From assembly GCA_001598975.1 (NCBI GenBank), contig BBXU01000306.1, forward strand, positions 1 to 18,155: a DNA stretch of 18,155 nt. The letters are read 5' to 3'. A model generated the notes under the pieces. That model made no database searches and had not been told where the DNA came from. It was given only the letters and a program-made list of their open reading frames with translations. A program made the translations under genes and the position numbers. Positions 1 to 9,503 of the stretch are shown one piece after another; position 1 is the stretch's first letter, and every line of letters begins with the position of its first letter. This stretch comes from Parachlorella kessleri (Eukaryota; Chlorophyta; Trebouxiophyceae; Chlorellales; Chlorellaceae).

Positions 1-1540
1 CCCGGACCCCCCCCCCCTCTCTCACCCCACCTTGTCCGCCTCCTCCTTGCTGGCAAACTCCACAAACACCGAGCCCTTAAAGTCCTTGCTGGTCAGGTGC
101 CGCCGCATGCGCACGCAGTTCACGGCGCCCGCGCGGCTGAAGAACCCTGGCGGGGCAACGCGCGGCAGGCTGTCAGGGTTAAAGTGGGGGAATGCCACGG
201 AGGGCCCTCCTTGCTGAGGCGCCCGGACGCTGCCAGAGCGGGTGTTGCCACATCCCTACCAGGGGTTGCCCAAGGGTATCTGGAGACAGCGGGAGCATGC
301 AGGGCCGGGGTACCTGTCGTGGGGCCCGACGTCTCAGCGCACGTCAACCATGCAGAGCTGTCAATGCTGTGCCGCCAGCCCAGCGCTCCTGCCTACCAAA
401 GCCCAGGTTGCCATCCAGGTGGGCCATTTCAGGACGCCGCACTCTGTTTGTTGGAAGAACCCTCAAATGAAGGACATTCAATCTCACTATGCATGACAGG
501 GGCACCACCGCCTGCCCACATGCTGGGGCTGCGCACCTGTGAGTGTGTCGAGGGAGGTGTCAAAGGGGAAGGGGGCGGCATACAGCGACCTCCCGTCCAC
601 CTCCTTCGTCACCTCCTCCGTCGACCGCAGGGCCTGCACGCAGCCGCCTCGCCTGTGAGCTGACTCCGCAGTGACCCGGGTCCCACTTGACACAGCCGCC
701 CCCTGTCCGTCCATCTCACAGCCTCCATCTCTGCCCCAGCCTGCTGGTCCCGCAGACCGCCAACGCCGCCAGCCTGCTAGCCAGTCCCCCCTGGTGAGAC
801 GTTAAGACCAAGCCCAGCCACAGGTGCAGCCTTACCAAGTCATGCGAGCAGTTGCCGAGAGCTATCCGCCACCCTGTTCACCTAACTCGTCCCCACAACA
901 TGCACCCCCCGCCCCACCCTCCATCTGCACCACCAGCGTGTGTGGCGGCAGGCCTGGGTCCTCAACCACCCCCACCACCCTGCTGCTGTCGCCCCACCGC
1001 CTTCTTCCCAACAGGCCGCCTGCAGCGCACCTCCGTGCGCCGCACGCGTGTCTTGTCCTCGCTCAGTGTGAGCTTGTCTGAGCCCTCCAGGGCCTCCGCC
1101 ACCTCGGCCACCTTCTCTGCCGGGACCTTGCTGGCGTCCTTGTTGCTGGTCATCAGCAGCTGGTTCATGCGGGAGAAGATGCATAGCAGCGCGACGTCCA
1201 CAAAGCCGTCCTTGTCGGACTCGACCTTCTCGCGCAGGAAGGCGTCCCGTGGCAGGTTGCTGTCGGAGAAGTAAAACTCCACCTGTGGGCAAGGGGTTGG
1301 GCAGGCCTTGGTACGTCCTTACGTGTGAGGAGGGTGTGCAGCAGTAAGAGTCCTTGTATAGAGTGCTGGTTGATGGTGCCGGCTGTGACCCACTGCCTGT
1401 GGGCAGCCACCTAGTTCGGTGGGGAGCGGCAACAGAACGCAACATGCATGGCGCTTGCAGCATGTTGCGTTGGGGTAATTGGCAATCAGGTTCTGCACCT
1501 GCTTCCTTATTTTATCCTTCGTAGCGGCGTCGAGCACCAT
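1..1540 (-). CDS. La-type RNA-binding protein (La motif plus RRM), 3' part beyond window
   Basis: Spliced gene read on the minus strand: exon 1 1540-1499, exon 2 1282-1031, exon 3 633-537, exon 4 146-31; the rest lies off the left edge. All four exons join in phase with GT donors and CAG acceptors. The product starts MVLDAATKDKIRKQ. A La motif follows (about residues 14-98, with VEFYFSDSNLPRDAFLREKV and LSEDKTRVRR), then an RRM with an RNP2-like strand LYAAPF (115-120) and RNP1 FKGSVFVEF (153-161). This domain order is that of genuine La proteins, nuclear chaperones that bind the 3' oligo-U ends of RNA polymerase III transcripts; plant-type LARP6 is a less likely alternative. The ATG at 1540-1538 is chosen because it is the first in the exon that splices in frame to the La motif. 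The last visible donor could be at 30 (GTGGGG) or 25 (GTGAGA). Any C-terminal RRM2 is outside the window. Confidence 0.9.
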
Positions 1541-2200
1541 GGCTGACGGCTGAGTACACCCCACCACCGATGCACCCGTGCACAAAACAAATTTGCCTGC
1601 CGGTCAAGTGTGCGCGTTGCACGGCCGCACCTGTTGAGTTGGGGAATTGTGTGTCACCCGTGACTCCCCCCCCCCTCCCCCGCGTGTTGCGGAGCCAGAC
1701 TTGGTGATTCTCACACGGGTGTGATGGAAGGGAGCTACATCCGATATTAACATGCTTTCCAGGCTATTGGGATGTCTTTTTGCAATCGGGCAACCGTCTA
1801 CGTCAATTATGAGTATACAACGTATATCTGAGGCAACTTGTAACGAGGCTACGGGCAGGCAAGAGCATGTTACACGTTTCAGGTTGAGCAGAAAGTCTAA
1901 GTAGGACGGAGTAACAAAGGCAATAGGGATTCTGAAAGAGCGCAGCTAAAGAAGTAGAACCAAGCCGCAGAAATACACCAGAACATTGGGAAGGAAGGGT
2001 AGCGCCTTTTACGACGTGTAGGCAGCCCGCAATATGCTGGTGCCCTAATACTCAATCTGGACCAGTGTACGCCAAGTGCATAGACCGTCCGCCGTGTACC
2101 TAGCTCTCTACTGCTTTTGCCTTCCTACCTAAGGGAATGCCTTCCTACATACGGGAACGCCAACATCGGCCAGCTGTTGCCACCTGCTGCCACCCCTTGC
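1541..2200. other. Intergenic: La upstream region and GT32 3' UTR
   Basis: No coding signal was found between the La start codon and the stop codon of the GT32 gene, both on the minus strand. The right part should be the GT32 3' UTR, with a candidate polyadenylation signal at 1874-1870. The left part should hold the La promoter and 5' UTR. A C-rich run at about 1666-1680 is the only low-complexity stretch. No convincing TATA box was seen. Confidence 0.6.
1870..1874 (-). terminator. Candidate polyadenylation signal (TGTAA) of the GT32 gene
   Basis: TGTAA on the minus strand, about 330 nt downstream of the GT32 stop codon at 2203-2201. It is the first such pentamer after the stop. TGTAA is the usual polyadenylation signal in chlorophyte nuclear genes. 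A pentamer occurs often by chance, so this is a positional call only. Confidence 0.4.
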
Positions 2201-5200
2201 TTAGCCACCACCGCCTCCTTTGCCGCCTTTCTTGTAGTTCTTGCAGAAGCCGTCCAGCACGCCCTCCTTAGACTGCGGGTGGACCCCATCCCTGAACCCC
2301 AGCCACAGAGCTGTAAAGCGGTGGAAGCCAACCTGCGCGCAGCACATAGTGACCACAGGTTCACACACCACCAGGTCCATGCAAGGTCATCAGCGGTAGC
2401 TATCAGAGCCTTGGGGTACCCGACGCCCCCATTACAAGGACTGCCTCCTGTGCACCAGTGGGGGCAAAATGGAAGGAAAAAAACACTAAAATGGCACAGG
2501 GAACAGCTCCAGGTCCAGGACGAAAAGGGGGGGTACTCCCTGAAGAACGCATCAAAACTGACGCTGCTTCGGCGCTAAGCTGGTGTGCCGGCATGCAGAG
2601 CGCATGCTTCACTTGAGGCTTGAGCCAGCTTCCACAGCGGGGTCACAGCTTTGGATTCCGCCAGCTGGCACACAAGGTAGGCCACCTTATCTGGCTGCCA
2701 GGGGACCCTGATGCTGCATGCGGCACGCCACCACATGCTGCCTCAAGCCGAGGCCAGCCCCTTGACGCTGCCTCAACCTATGGTAGCTACCGCTCTCTCA
2801 CCAGCTCTGTCAGGTTGACCGACCCCGTGGCCCTCTTGAGCATGAAGTCCTTCATGCAGTCGCCGCTGGAGAAGCCGCAGGGGGTGAGCCACTGGCCCTG
2901 GGGGTACACTTTTGTAGTGTCTCCCTCCGGCCCCGTCAGCTGGTCGGGGAAGAACCCGTTGCTGCCTGCGAAACAGCCTTGCAGCGTGCACGAGGCTCAG
3001 GCCAAAGTGCCTATTATATGCTGTTGACAAGCCCCTTTCAATCACCCAGCCGCTACGGAATGCCGGCTGCAGGGTGCAATAGCTCCTTGCAAGATCCAAC
3101 AATGCCACACTTGACCAGCTGGCTGGCTGCTCACCTAGGGTCTGATTGTGCCACCGAGCGATCATATCCCGCACAATTTGCGGCCCCGTGGAGTGGCCTG
3201 TGTCGTTGGGGTCATGATCTGCAACACCAGCGCGGGGCAGGGCAGCTTCACCTGTCTGCTTGCTGTGCACTTGGGTCCGCTGGCGTGGGATCTTCCCTTG
3301 CAACCAACCTCATACTTATCAAGAGTGTACACACAGCGACAGCTCCAACGTCCACAGCCTCATGCAGTTTGGAAGGGCATTGTGGGTAGCGTGGTGGCTG
3401 AATGACTGAGGAACAGGCGGCAGCCGGCAAGTTGGCATCATTGCTTGTAAGCTAGTTTTTAGCTTAACCCTTTCCCAACATGCATCAAATGACAGCTCAC
3501 CCTTTCGCTCATGCATAATCTCGAAAGCCTTGTCCCACACGGGGTGGTTGGGCTTGCATGCAATCACCCCGCTGTTAACCGCTGCTCCTGGATAGTCGGC
3601 CTGCATGAAGCTCAGGTAAACTTCAGCACTGGGCACATCCTGCATATTCCTCCAGGGGAAAAGAGATCACAGATGACACATCGTCCGCTGGGAGTCCATG
3701 GGGAGGCAGCAGCAATTTGGGCCCCATCCCGGCAATTGCATGACGTGTGCTCACCCCTCACACTTGGGGGAGAGGAAGCCAAATGCCCGGCCAAGCAAGC
3801 TGTGGGACCCAGCGTAAGGCAAGCATACCTGCACCACCAGGTCGTATCCTTCCAGCATGTCATAGCCCTCCCTAAAGCACTCTGTGTCTGAATCCTGCAT
3901 AGAAATAACAGCCATTTCATGTGGTGGGGATGCCAGGCTGCCTTGCAGAGCCTCACAACATGGACCTCTTCTCCCACAACGATATTGCAATTTCTAGTTG
4001 GCACATGCAACTCGCTGCGGCTACTGCAGGGGGTGCTGCTCTGCGCCACAGTGTTTGTCAAGCTGCAATTAGCCACTCATAGCGAGGGTAAGTCAGGAGG
4101 GAACACGACGCATAAAAGATGTTGCCCGGTTGAAATGACGTGCTGCTGTCAAACAGACTTGGTGCATGATCGAAGGCTCCACTGCGGAGGTCAGCAGCCA
4201 CTTACCAGGTATAGGCCTGCAGGGGCAGATGAGCACAGGGTAAGCACACATCAGGCAGGGTCAATCAAGTGGGGGCAGCCTGACGGCTTGCAAGGATGCC
4301 GAGCTAAGACAGACAGTGGCCAAGTGAAGCAGGCATCCAAGCTGGTGTGGTGGACTATGCCGGTGGCCTCCTCAACTGAAAATGGCAAGGCTGAGATAGA
4401 GGCCTCGCCAAAGCCGGCGGCTGTCTCCCAAGCAGGCCTCGGGCGTGCCACTCACCGCCAACATACTGCAGGATGAGGTATTTCCCCGCATCAATCTTCT
4501 GCACGTGTTTCTTGAAGGAGTTGAAGGTCTGCAGCCAACACCAATGTCCAGCGCACTGAGGAACAGATGATTTGTGAGGTTAGAGCCGAAAACCTCTGCT
4601 TATCACTGACAGATGCTTGCACTGCAATGAGGGGGTGTATAATGATGAGGACATGCAGAAGGTAATTGACTATGCTAGGTCCAATTTGACCCCTGCAAAA
4701 GAGACGTTCAGACTTGCCTGCAAGTACTCTGGCCTGTGCTTCTCGATGAGCGCCACCACATCCTCCATTCCCCACAACTTGTAACTCCAGCCAAGCTGCT
4801 CGCTGTAGAACTTCCGGCAACCCTCCATCCACAACTTATGGGGCTTTGGAGGCCTGCACGACAACATGGTCTTCCGCCTGGGGCTGGGTCCATGGAATCA
4901 TCAAATGCCAAGCAGCTACTAGCCCTGAAAAGCCTGTCATCACCACGGAGTGCTCGGCAGCTACCACTAAAATGGAGCACCACGAGCAGCTGACACTGCG
5001 CAGCTGGACACCAACGCTGCAAGTTACCAGCATTGAGCCATGTGTCAGGCTCACCCATCCTCGCCCAGGTACATGTGGTGTAGAATGCGCGGAATCTTGC
5101 TAGTGGGTGCCGTTGTAGCGGCGGTCTTGCCCGCCACAACAGCCAGCTCCTCTTTCTCCTTGTTTGTCGCTTCCAGGCGGGTGGTAACCAAGTCTATCTC

Positions 5201-5515
5201 GCCCTTCAGCTGGTGCTTCTCGTCCAACCAGTCCTGCTGGGCTTTGTCAAGCTCCACGGCACGCTTCTTCGCCTTCTCTGCATGGCCCTGCGCCTCAGCC
5301 CTCTCCTTCTCTGCTACAGCCAGCCTCTGTCTGGTCCTTTGTAACTCTCTGGTAAAGTCCTGCAGCTCCAGCTGCGCGTCTCTGGCTGTTTGCTGGCTCG
5401 ACACCACCGCAAACGCTGCCATACCAAGCAGCAGCACAAGCCCCGCTATGAGCGCCACACGCAACATAGGAGTCGCTGCTCGCTGATCACTATCAAGTAT
5501 TCCTGTCCCTGCCAT
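2201..5515 (-). CDS. GT32-family (Och1-like) glycosyltransferase, type II membrane protein
   Basis: Nine exons join in phase to 421 codons plus TAA: 5515-5055, 4853-4718, 4528-4456, 4216-4206, 3894-3829, 3639-3501, 3218-3135, 2965-2802, 2332-2201. An in-frame TAG 48 nt upstream supports the ATG at 5515. The product has a short cytosolic tail, a membrane anchor at about 18-38 (LRVALIAGLVLLLGMAAFAV), and a charged coiled-coil stem at 40-128. The catalytic domain starts at IPRILHHMYLGED (141-153). The nucleotide-sugar/metal DXD motif is D228-S-D230 in GGLYLDSDTE, and the family STGP motif is at 305-308. GT32 enzymes include fungal Och1 mannosyltransferase and MIPC synthases; plants carry related alpha-1,4-glycosyltransferase-like proteins. 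Donor and acceptor sugars cannot be assigned here. Location is probably the Golgi lumen. Intron 2 uses a GC donor (CAG|GCAAGT, 4717). Exon 4 is only 11 nt. Intron 8 (2801-2333, 469 nt) shows no extra exon, but a small missed exon there is possible. The C-terminus ends in a Lys/Gly tail. Confidence 0.9.
4206..4216 (-). other. 11-nt microexon (exon 4) of the GT32 gene
   Basis: The exon GCCTATACCTG is flanked by a CAG acceptor (4219-4217) and a GTAAG donor (4205-4201). Exon 3 ends with one base of a codon, so the 11 nt complete Gly and add Leu-Tyr-Leu, giving GGLYLDSDTE across exons 3, 4 and 5. Skipping it would break the frame immediately before the catalytic DXD motif. The inference rests on phase, splice signals and the family motif, which all agree. 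Confidence 0.85.
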
Positions 5516-6155
5516 GATGGCTCTGTCCCAGCAGCCTGACAAGCAGGGAAGGAGGTGTGGCTAGTACCCTTGACCGGCGGTCGACACTTGTCCCAGCCGG
5601 CCTTAGCTTACCCTCCAAAGCCCATAAAAGACGACTTTGGCGCAAGAACACACGACGCGGGTTTGCGCTCCTGGTTTTCCACGCAGGAGCTGACACGTTT
5701 TGTCCGTGCTGTCCGGGGAGTCGGAATCTTAAGGATACCCTCAGCGATCCAGCACACCACCGCGCATGCGGGAACCCTCAGTCCAATGCTGGTCGTGCAT
5801 CCCTTTATGCCAGTGTTTACAGCACCTCAATCCTGTCATGGTGCGGCACGACTGCGGCCAAAGCATTTAATACACCTGGGAAAGAACTACTGGCTCGAAC
5901 TTGAGGCAAGCCCATCAGAGCATATCATGAACCTTTGTATGGTAGTATGCAGCTGACACCTCAGACTGCTAATCTGTTGTCACAGACCAGCCAAACTCAG
6001 ATAGCGTGCCAACCAACCTGACCCCCACAGCATATGCAGGTAATCTCCACTCCCTGGCCAAGCTGGGCCCTGATGGTCAGCCGCTTCAGCCCTAGAAGGC
6101 TCGTTCCTCAGGCGGTGTGGTGACGGCAGTTGCGAGAGTTGTTCTGGACAGCTCG
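5516..6155. other. Divergent intergenic region between the GT32 and methyltransferase genes
   Basis: 640 bp between two divergent start codons, so it should contain both promoters and 5' UTRs. Open frames here lack ATG starts or family motifs. AT-rich spots occur near 5620-5630 (CATAAAAG) and 5865-5872 (ATTTAATA), but neither is a convincing TATA box. No repeats or RNA genes were seen. Confidence 0.55.
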
Positions 6156-6496
6156 ATGAAGGACCCAAACCGGTAAGGCCTTGCCGACTGCCTTCAGAGC
6201 CCTGGGATGCAGCTATGGTAGCTTTGATAATTACGAATGCCATTTACTATTCCTGCAGGCGGTCCCCCCTAGAAGTCAGGCCGGTGAGCCTGGTTGTTGG
6301 TGGCCTGCTGGTCCTGCTGGGCTACCTCATTGGGAGCAATACAAGCAGTCACCCAGCAGCAGCTGCTGCAGCTGGGAAAGCTTTGCTCGACGAGGTACCC
6401 CGCTTACGGCAGGAGCTTGGATCCCTGCAGAGCTCGCTGGCTGCTGCAGCGTCTCCCTGTCCCACTTGCTCCTGCCCAGCACCTGTCGCTTGTGCA

Positions 6497-6543
<47 letters not shown>

Positions 6544-8523
6544 CTGTGATTTATATGGCAAGTACAACCTCAACCATCTGGACCAGCCCCCTAGCCAGGA
6601 TGTTGTAGGGCCCGTGCAGGTGGGTGAGGCAGGCAAGGCCGACATGTGTCAGGAGGGCGGGGAGGGGGGCGCTCGTCCCTGTGCAGCCGGTGAGCCTGTG
6701 CGGCTAGGGTAGTGTAGAGCGGCAGTGCGCCCCAAGCGGTCACATTTGGCAGCACAGCATAATTACAGTGTTATTTGAAGGATGTGAGGGTATAGGATAC
6801 TTCACGGCGGTGTCCCAGCCGAGAACGGCAAGGGGCAACGTACCGCGACTTGACCACTCCACGTTGCACTGCAGGACGATGAGGCCTTGTTCCTCTACTC
6901 GCTTGTGCGCAGCTTGCGGCTGTCTCGGGTGCTGGAGATTGGGGGCCTGTCCGGCTACTCTGCGCGCAACTTCCTCCAGGCCATGGAGCCCACGCAGGGG
7001 GTAGTGTACACGGTAAGTAGGTAGGTAGGTAGGCATTCGTGCTGCTAGAGGGCCGGGGAAGCCCTCAACTGCTACCTGCTGCACAGGCCATCGGCAAGGC
7101 CATGAGACCGCGGAAGGGAAGCGCGAGTTGGGGAAAGGCTAGAGAACGGCTCCCAGTCCTCCTCCCTCCCACTCGAACCCCCAAGTCACAAATAGTTTCT
7201 GTAGGGACATGCTAGCGTCGCGCGTGTGCGTACAGGTAGACATCCGCAAGGTGGCGCCTGTGGATAGCACGCGGCACATCTGTATACAGAAGGATGCAGC
7301 ACTGCTTGATGCTGCCGACGTGGACAACCAGCCACTGGACCTGGTCTTCTTTGATGCGCACGCCCTGGACCCCCAGTGGAACCTGTGAGCACCTGGCAGC
7401 TTGGGCTGTTTGCTGCTTGCATGCCAGCCGCTGAGTTGTCTGACGCTGGTGTCACTACACCCCTTCTCGTTCGCCTTACGACACTGCGCACACAGGCTGC
7501 TGCCTGCTTCTCACTTGTGCATGGCTGCACTCTGTGGGTGGGCTCTGTGGGAGGGCACCCGCAGCGTGGTCTGAAGCGCGTCCCAGGCCTCGGCGAGCCG
7601 TGGCTGACATGGCATGCCAGCCAACTGCAGGTCTCGGCGAGCCGTGGCTGACGTGGCATGCCAGCCAGCTGTGCAGGTACCGGGCCCTGCTGAAGGCTGG
7701 TGCCATCACTAACTACACGCTGCTGGTGTTCCACGACACAAACACCCACCCGCACAAAGTGGTCCGGTGGTCCTTCCAGAACAACGAGGGCGGCTGGGTG
7801 CACCACACGGTGGAGGGCAAGATGGTAGGTACACACGTGTGCAATGAGGAGACGGTGCCAATGGTGCCCACCACCTGACACCCGGGGGGGGGTGCCTATG
7901 CAGCAGCCTGGCGCACTGGCATGTGGCGCGCCTGCACTCCTGTACCCAACCTGCTGGTTGCCATGCATGCGCAGCTCCAAAGCCACCTGCAGAAGATCTG
8001 GTGCCTTGCAGGTCAATAAGTTCCATGACATGGGATGGGATGCCTTCATGCTGCACCCTAGAAAGGAGGTGCACAGCAAGGAGTTCCCATGTGAGTGAGA
8101 GGCCATGTCGTTGGCTGACCTGCAGTCCGGGGATGCTTCGGGTAGACGGATGAGGGATGTATAGGGCAGCTAGGTCTCTGCGCACGGCGTGCTTCATGCA
8201 GGGGCTAAGGAATACGGAGCCCGCTTCTTGGCTTGTTTGGGTCCGGTCTCTCCTATCGTTCCAGGGCCTGTGGCCCCATGCAACCCTTCAAGCACGAGGA
8301 CAAGAGCTGTAGAGCGAAGCTGTGTTACCAACCACAGCCACGATACCTCCCCTTCCATGTATCCTGTCGCAGTAGTGTGCCAGGAGGACCAGCAAGCTCT
8401 ACTGATCACCCTTCCACTACTGCATGCTGGCCTGCAGATCGTCATGGCGTGGTGGTCATGCAGAGGTTCTCGCGGCTCAACGTCAAGCGAAAAAGAGGGC
8501 CTCCCGGCCCAACCCCCCCTTGA
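6156..8523 (+). CDS. Membrane-anchored class I SAM-dependent O-methyltransferase-like protein with polyQ stem
   Basis: Seven exons join in phase to 325 codons plus TGA: 6156-6172, 6259-6619, 6875-7012, 7236-7384, 7677-7824, 8012-8090, 8438-8523. Exon 1 is only 17 nt (MKDPN and two bases of Arg) and splices to RSPLEVRP. A single anchor at about 15-31 (VSLVVGGLLVLLGYLIG) follows a basic N-terminus, as in type II Golgi proteins. The stem is Ala-rich with a Cys/Pro patch (SPCPTCSCPAP) and 14 glutamines (87-100). The Rossmann methyltransferase domain starts at about 127: motif I is VLEIGGLSGYS (145-155), the post-I acidic residue is D174 in VDIRK, then LVFFDAH (D212) and LLVFHDT (D242). This pattern fits the Methyltransf_24/Methyltransf_3 type of O-methyltransferase. 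The substrate is unknown; a glycan or glycolipid acceptor is inferred from the anchor and from glycosyltransferase genes on both sides. Intron 4 carries a 44-46 bp tandem duplication that repeats the 3' splice site. No TGTAA signal was found downstream before 9503. Confidence 0.85.
6500..6541 (+). repeat. CAG trinucleotide repeat encoding polyglutamine
   Basis: Thirteen CAG codons and one CAA code for Gln87-Gln100 in the stem of the methyltransferase, between the membrane anchor and the catalytic domain. The near-pure CAG run makes length variation between strains likely. All reading frames across it are open, giving poly-Ser, poly-Ala and antisense poly-Cys shadows. Confidence 0.97.
7013..7034 (+). 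repeat. GTAG tetranucleotide microsatellite at a 5' splice site
   Basis: Intron 3 of the methyltransferase begins GTAAGTAGGTAGGTAGG, so the donor lies at the start of a short (GTAG)n run. Several downstream GTAGGT units resemble donors, but using them would add 7 or more bases and break the frame. The first GTAAGT, which keeps phase 0, is taken as the true donor. Confidence 0.8.
7585..7676 (+). repeat. Tandem duplication (44-46 bp) containing a duplicated 3' splice site
   Basis: Copy 1 (7585-7628) and copy 2 (7629-7674) share the core CTCGGCGAGCCGTGGCTGAC and GGCATGCCAGCCA, with a few substitutions and a 2-nt length difference. Both are followed by AG, at 7629-7630 and 7675-7676. The second AG keeps the methyltransferase frame (G|TAC CGG); the first would add 46 nt and shift it. 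Confidence 0.9.
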
Positions 8524-9503
8524 GGTCTGCACATTTGGGGATGTGTGCCTGTGACACACGAAACTGTTGATGGCACCTTTTTTCCTGAACTGTTGTATGT
8601 TGGTTGGTTTGGGACCAGAACAGAGCAAGTTCGGTCTCTGGAGTTAACCTCAACGCTATGCTTTATAGCCTCCTGGCTGTGCCGCTGGTCCATTGCTGCG
8701 GTCATGGCCCACCATGCTGGTTTGTGGTCTGGAGCAGGGTACTAGTAGTACTCATGAGGGTGCCCTGTCTGGACGGGGCAAAGTCCTAGCATATTGGAGG
8801 GGCCAGCCTGTGAAACAGCCAGCCAGCGCAAGTAGGGGTAGGCATGAACACGCTGCGGTAGGGCAGCACAGGCGGCGGCTACACTCTAGGTTTGCTTATT
8901 GCATGTTTGGCCACATAGGGTGGCTAGCAGCTTGAACGTGCGCTAGGTGTTGCTTGCCTGGCTGTATGGAGAGGCTCAGTTAGTGCCTGAAACAGATCAA
9001 CGCAGGAACCCGGCACATGCTCACAGCTTTCCAGGGTAGCCCACTTCTGTGCATGCAGGTGCACGCAGGTTACAGAATGACAGGATGTCAGGCAAGGAAT
9101 ATGTAGGTGTCCATGAATGCAGGTGGTGCTCAACAGGGGCACGTTTGCTACATAAAAACACAAACACAAAACTAGTCCTGCAAATGAGGCCTTTGTTTCA
9201 TGTCAAGTGTAGGGGAGGAGAAAAAATACATGGGGCATAGCAGAACTCCAAGCCATGCACCTCCTCCATATACATAGCCACAGAGAAACAGTGCCAAGCA
9301 CGCAGAAGCAACACAACAATTAAATAATAAATAATTTGCACGCATGCCAGATCACCAAAACTAGTTCACCGGTTTTGGTTAGCTTACAGGCAGGCTGGGG
9401 CTGGGGCCCAGCTGCCTCTAGGAGATACTAAGTGGCACAGCGTAGCACCACGGAGCGCTTCGTGTTTCAGTACATGAACTTGCAGTTTCAACGCACTCTA
9501 GAG
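8524..9503. other. Convergent intergenic region (3' UTRs of the methyltransferase and GINT1-like genes)
   Basis: No protein motif or spliced exon chain is recognisable on either strand. The left part must include the methyltransferase 3' UTR, although no TGTAA occurs on the plus strand. The right part contains the GINT1-like 3' UTR with TGTAA on the minus strand at 9388-9384 and 9074-9070. An AT-rich pocket lies at about 9317-9338 (TTAAATAATAAATAATTT). No RNA gene or mobile element was recognised. Confidence 0.55.
9384..9388 (-). terminator. Candidate polyadenylation signal (TGTAA) of the GINT1-like gene
   Basis: TGTAA on the minus strand, about 116 nt past the stop codon at 9506-9504, in a normal position for a chlorophyte 3' UTR. 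A second TGTAA at 9074-9070 would give a 3' UTR of about 430 nt. Another TGTAA overlaps the stop codon itself (9508-9504) and is too early to be the signal. Confidence 0.45.

Noticed and set aside
6215..6258. In-frame ATG giving MVALIITNAIYYSC before the methyltransferase anchor
   Set aside because: This stretch ends in TATTCCTGCAG, a good 3' splice site, and an upstream ATG exon (6156-6172) with GTAAGG donor joins in phase to give a typical basic N-terminus. It stays possible as an alternative start.
7186..8106. A 306-codon open frame on the minus strand
   Set aside because: It is antisense to methyltransferase exons 4-6 and runs through their introns. It has no recognisable motif.
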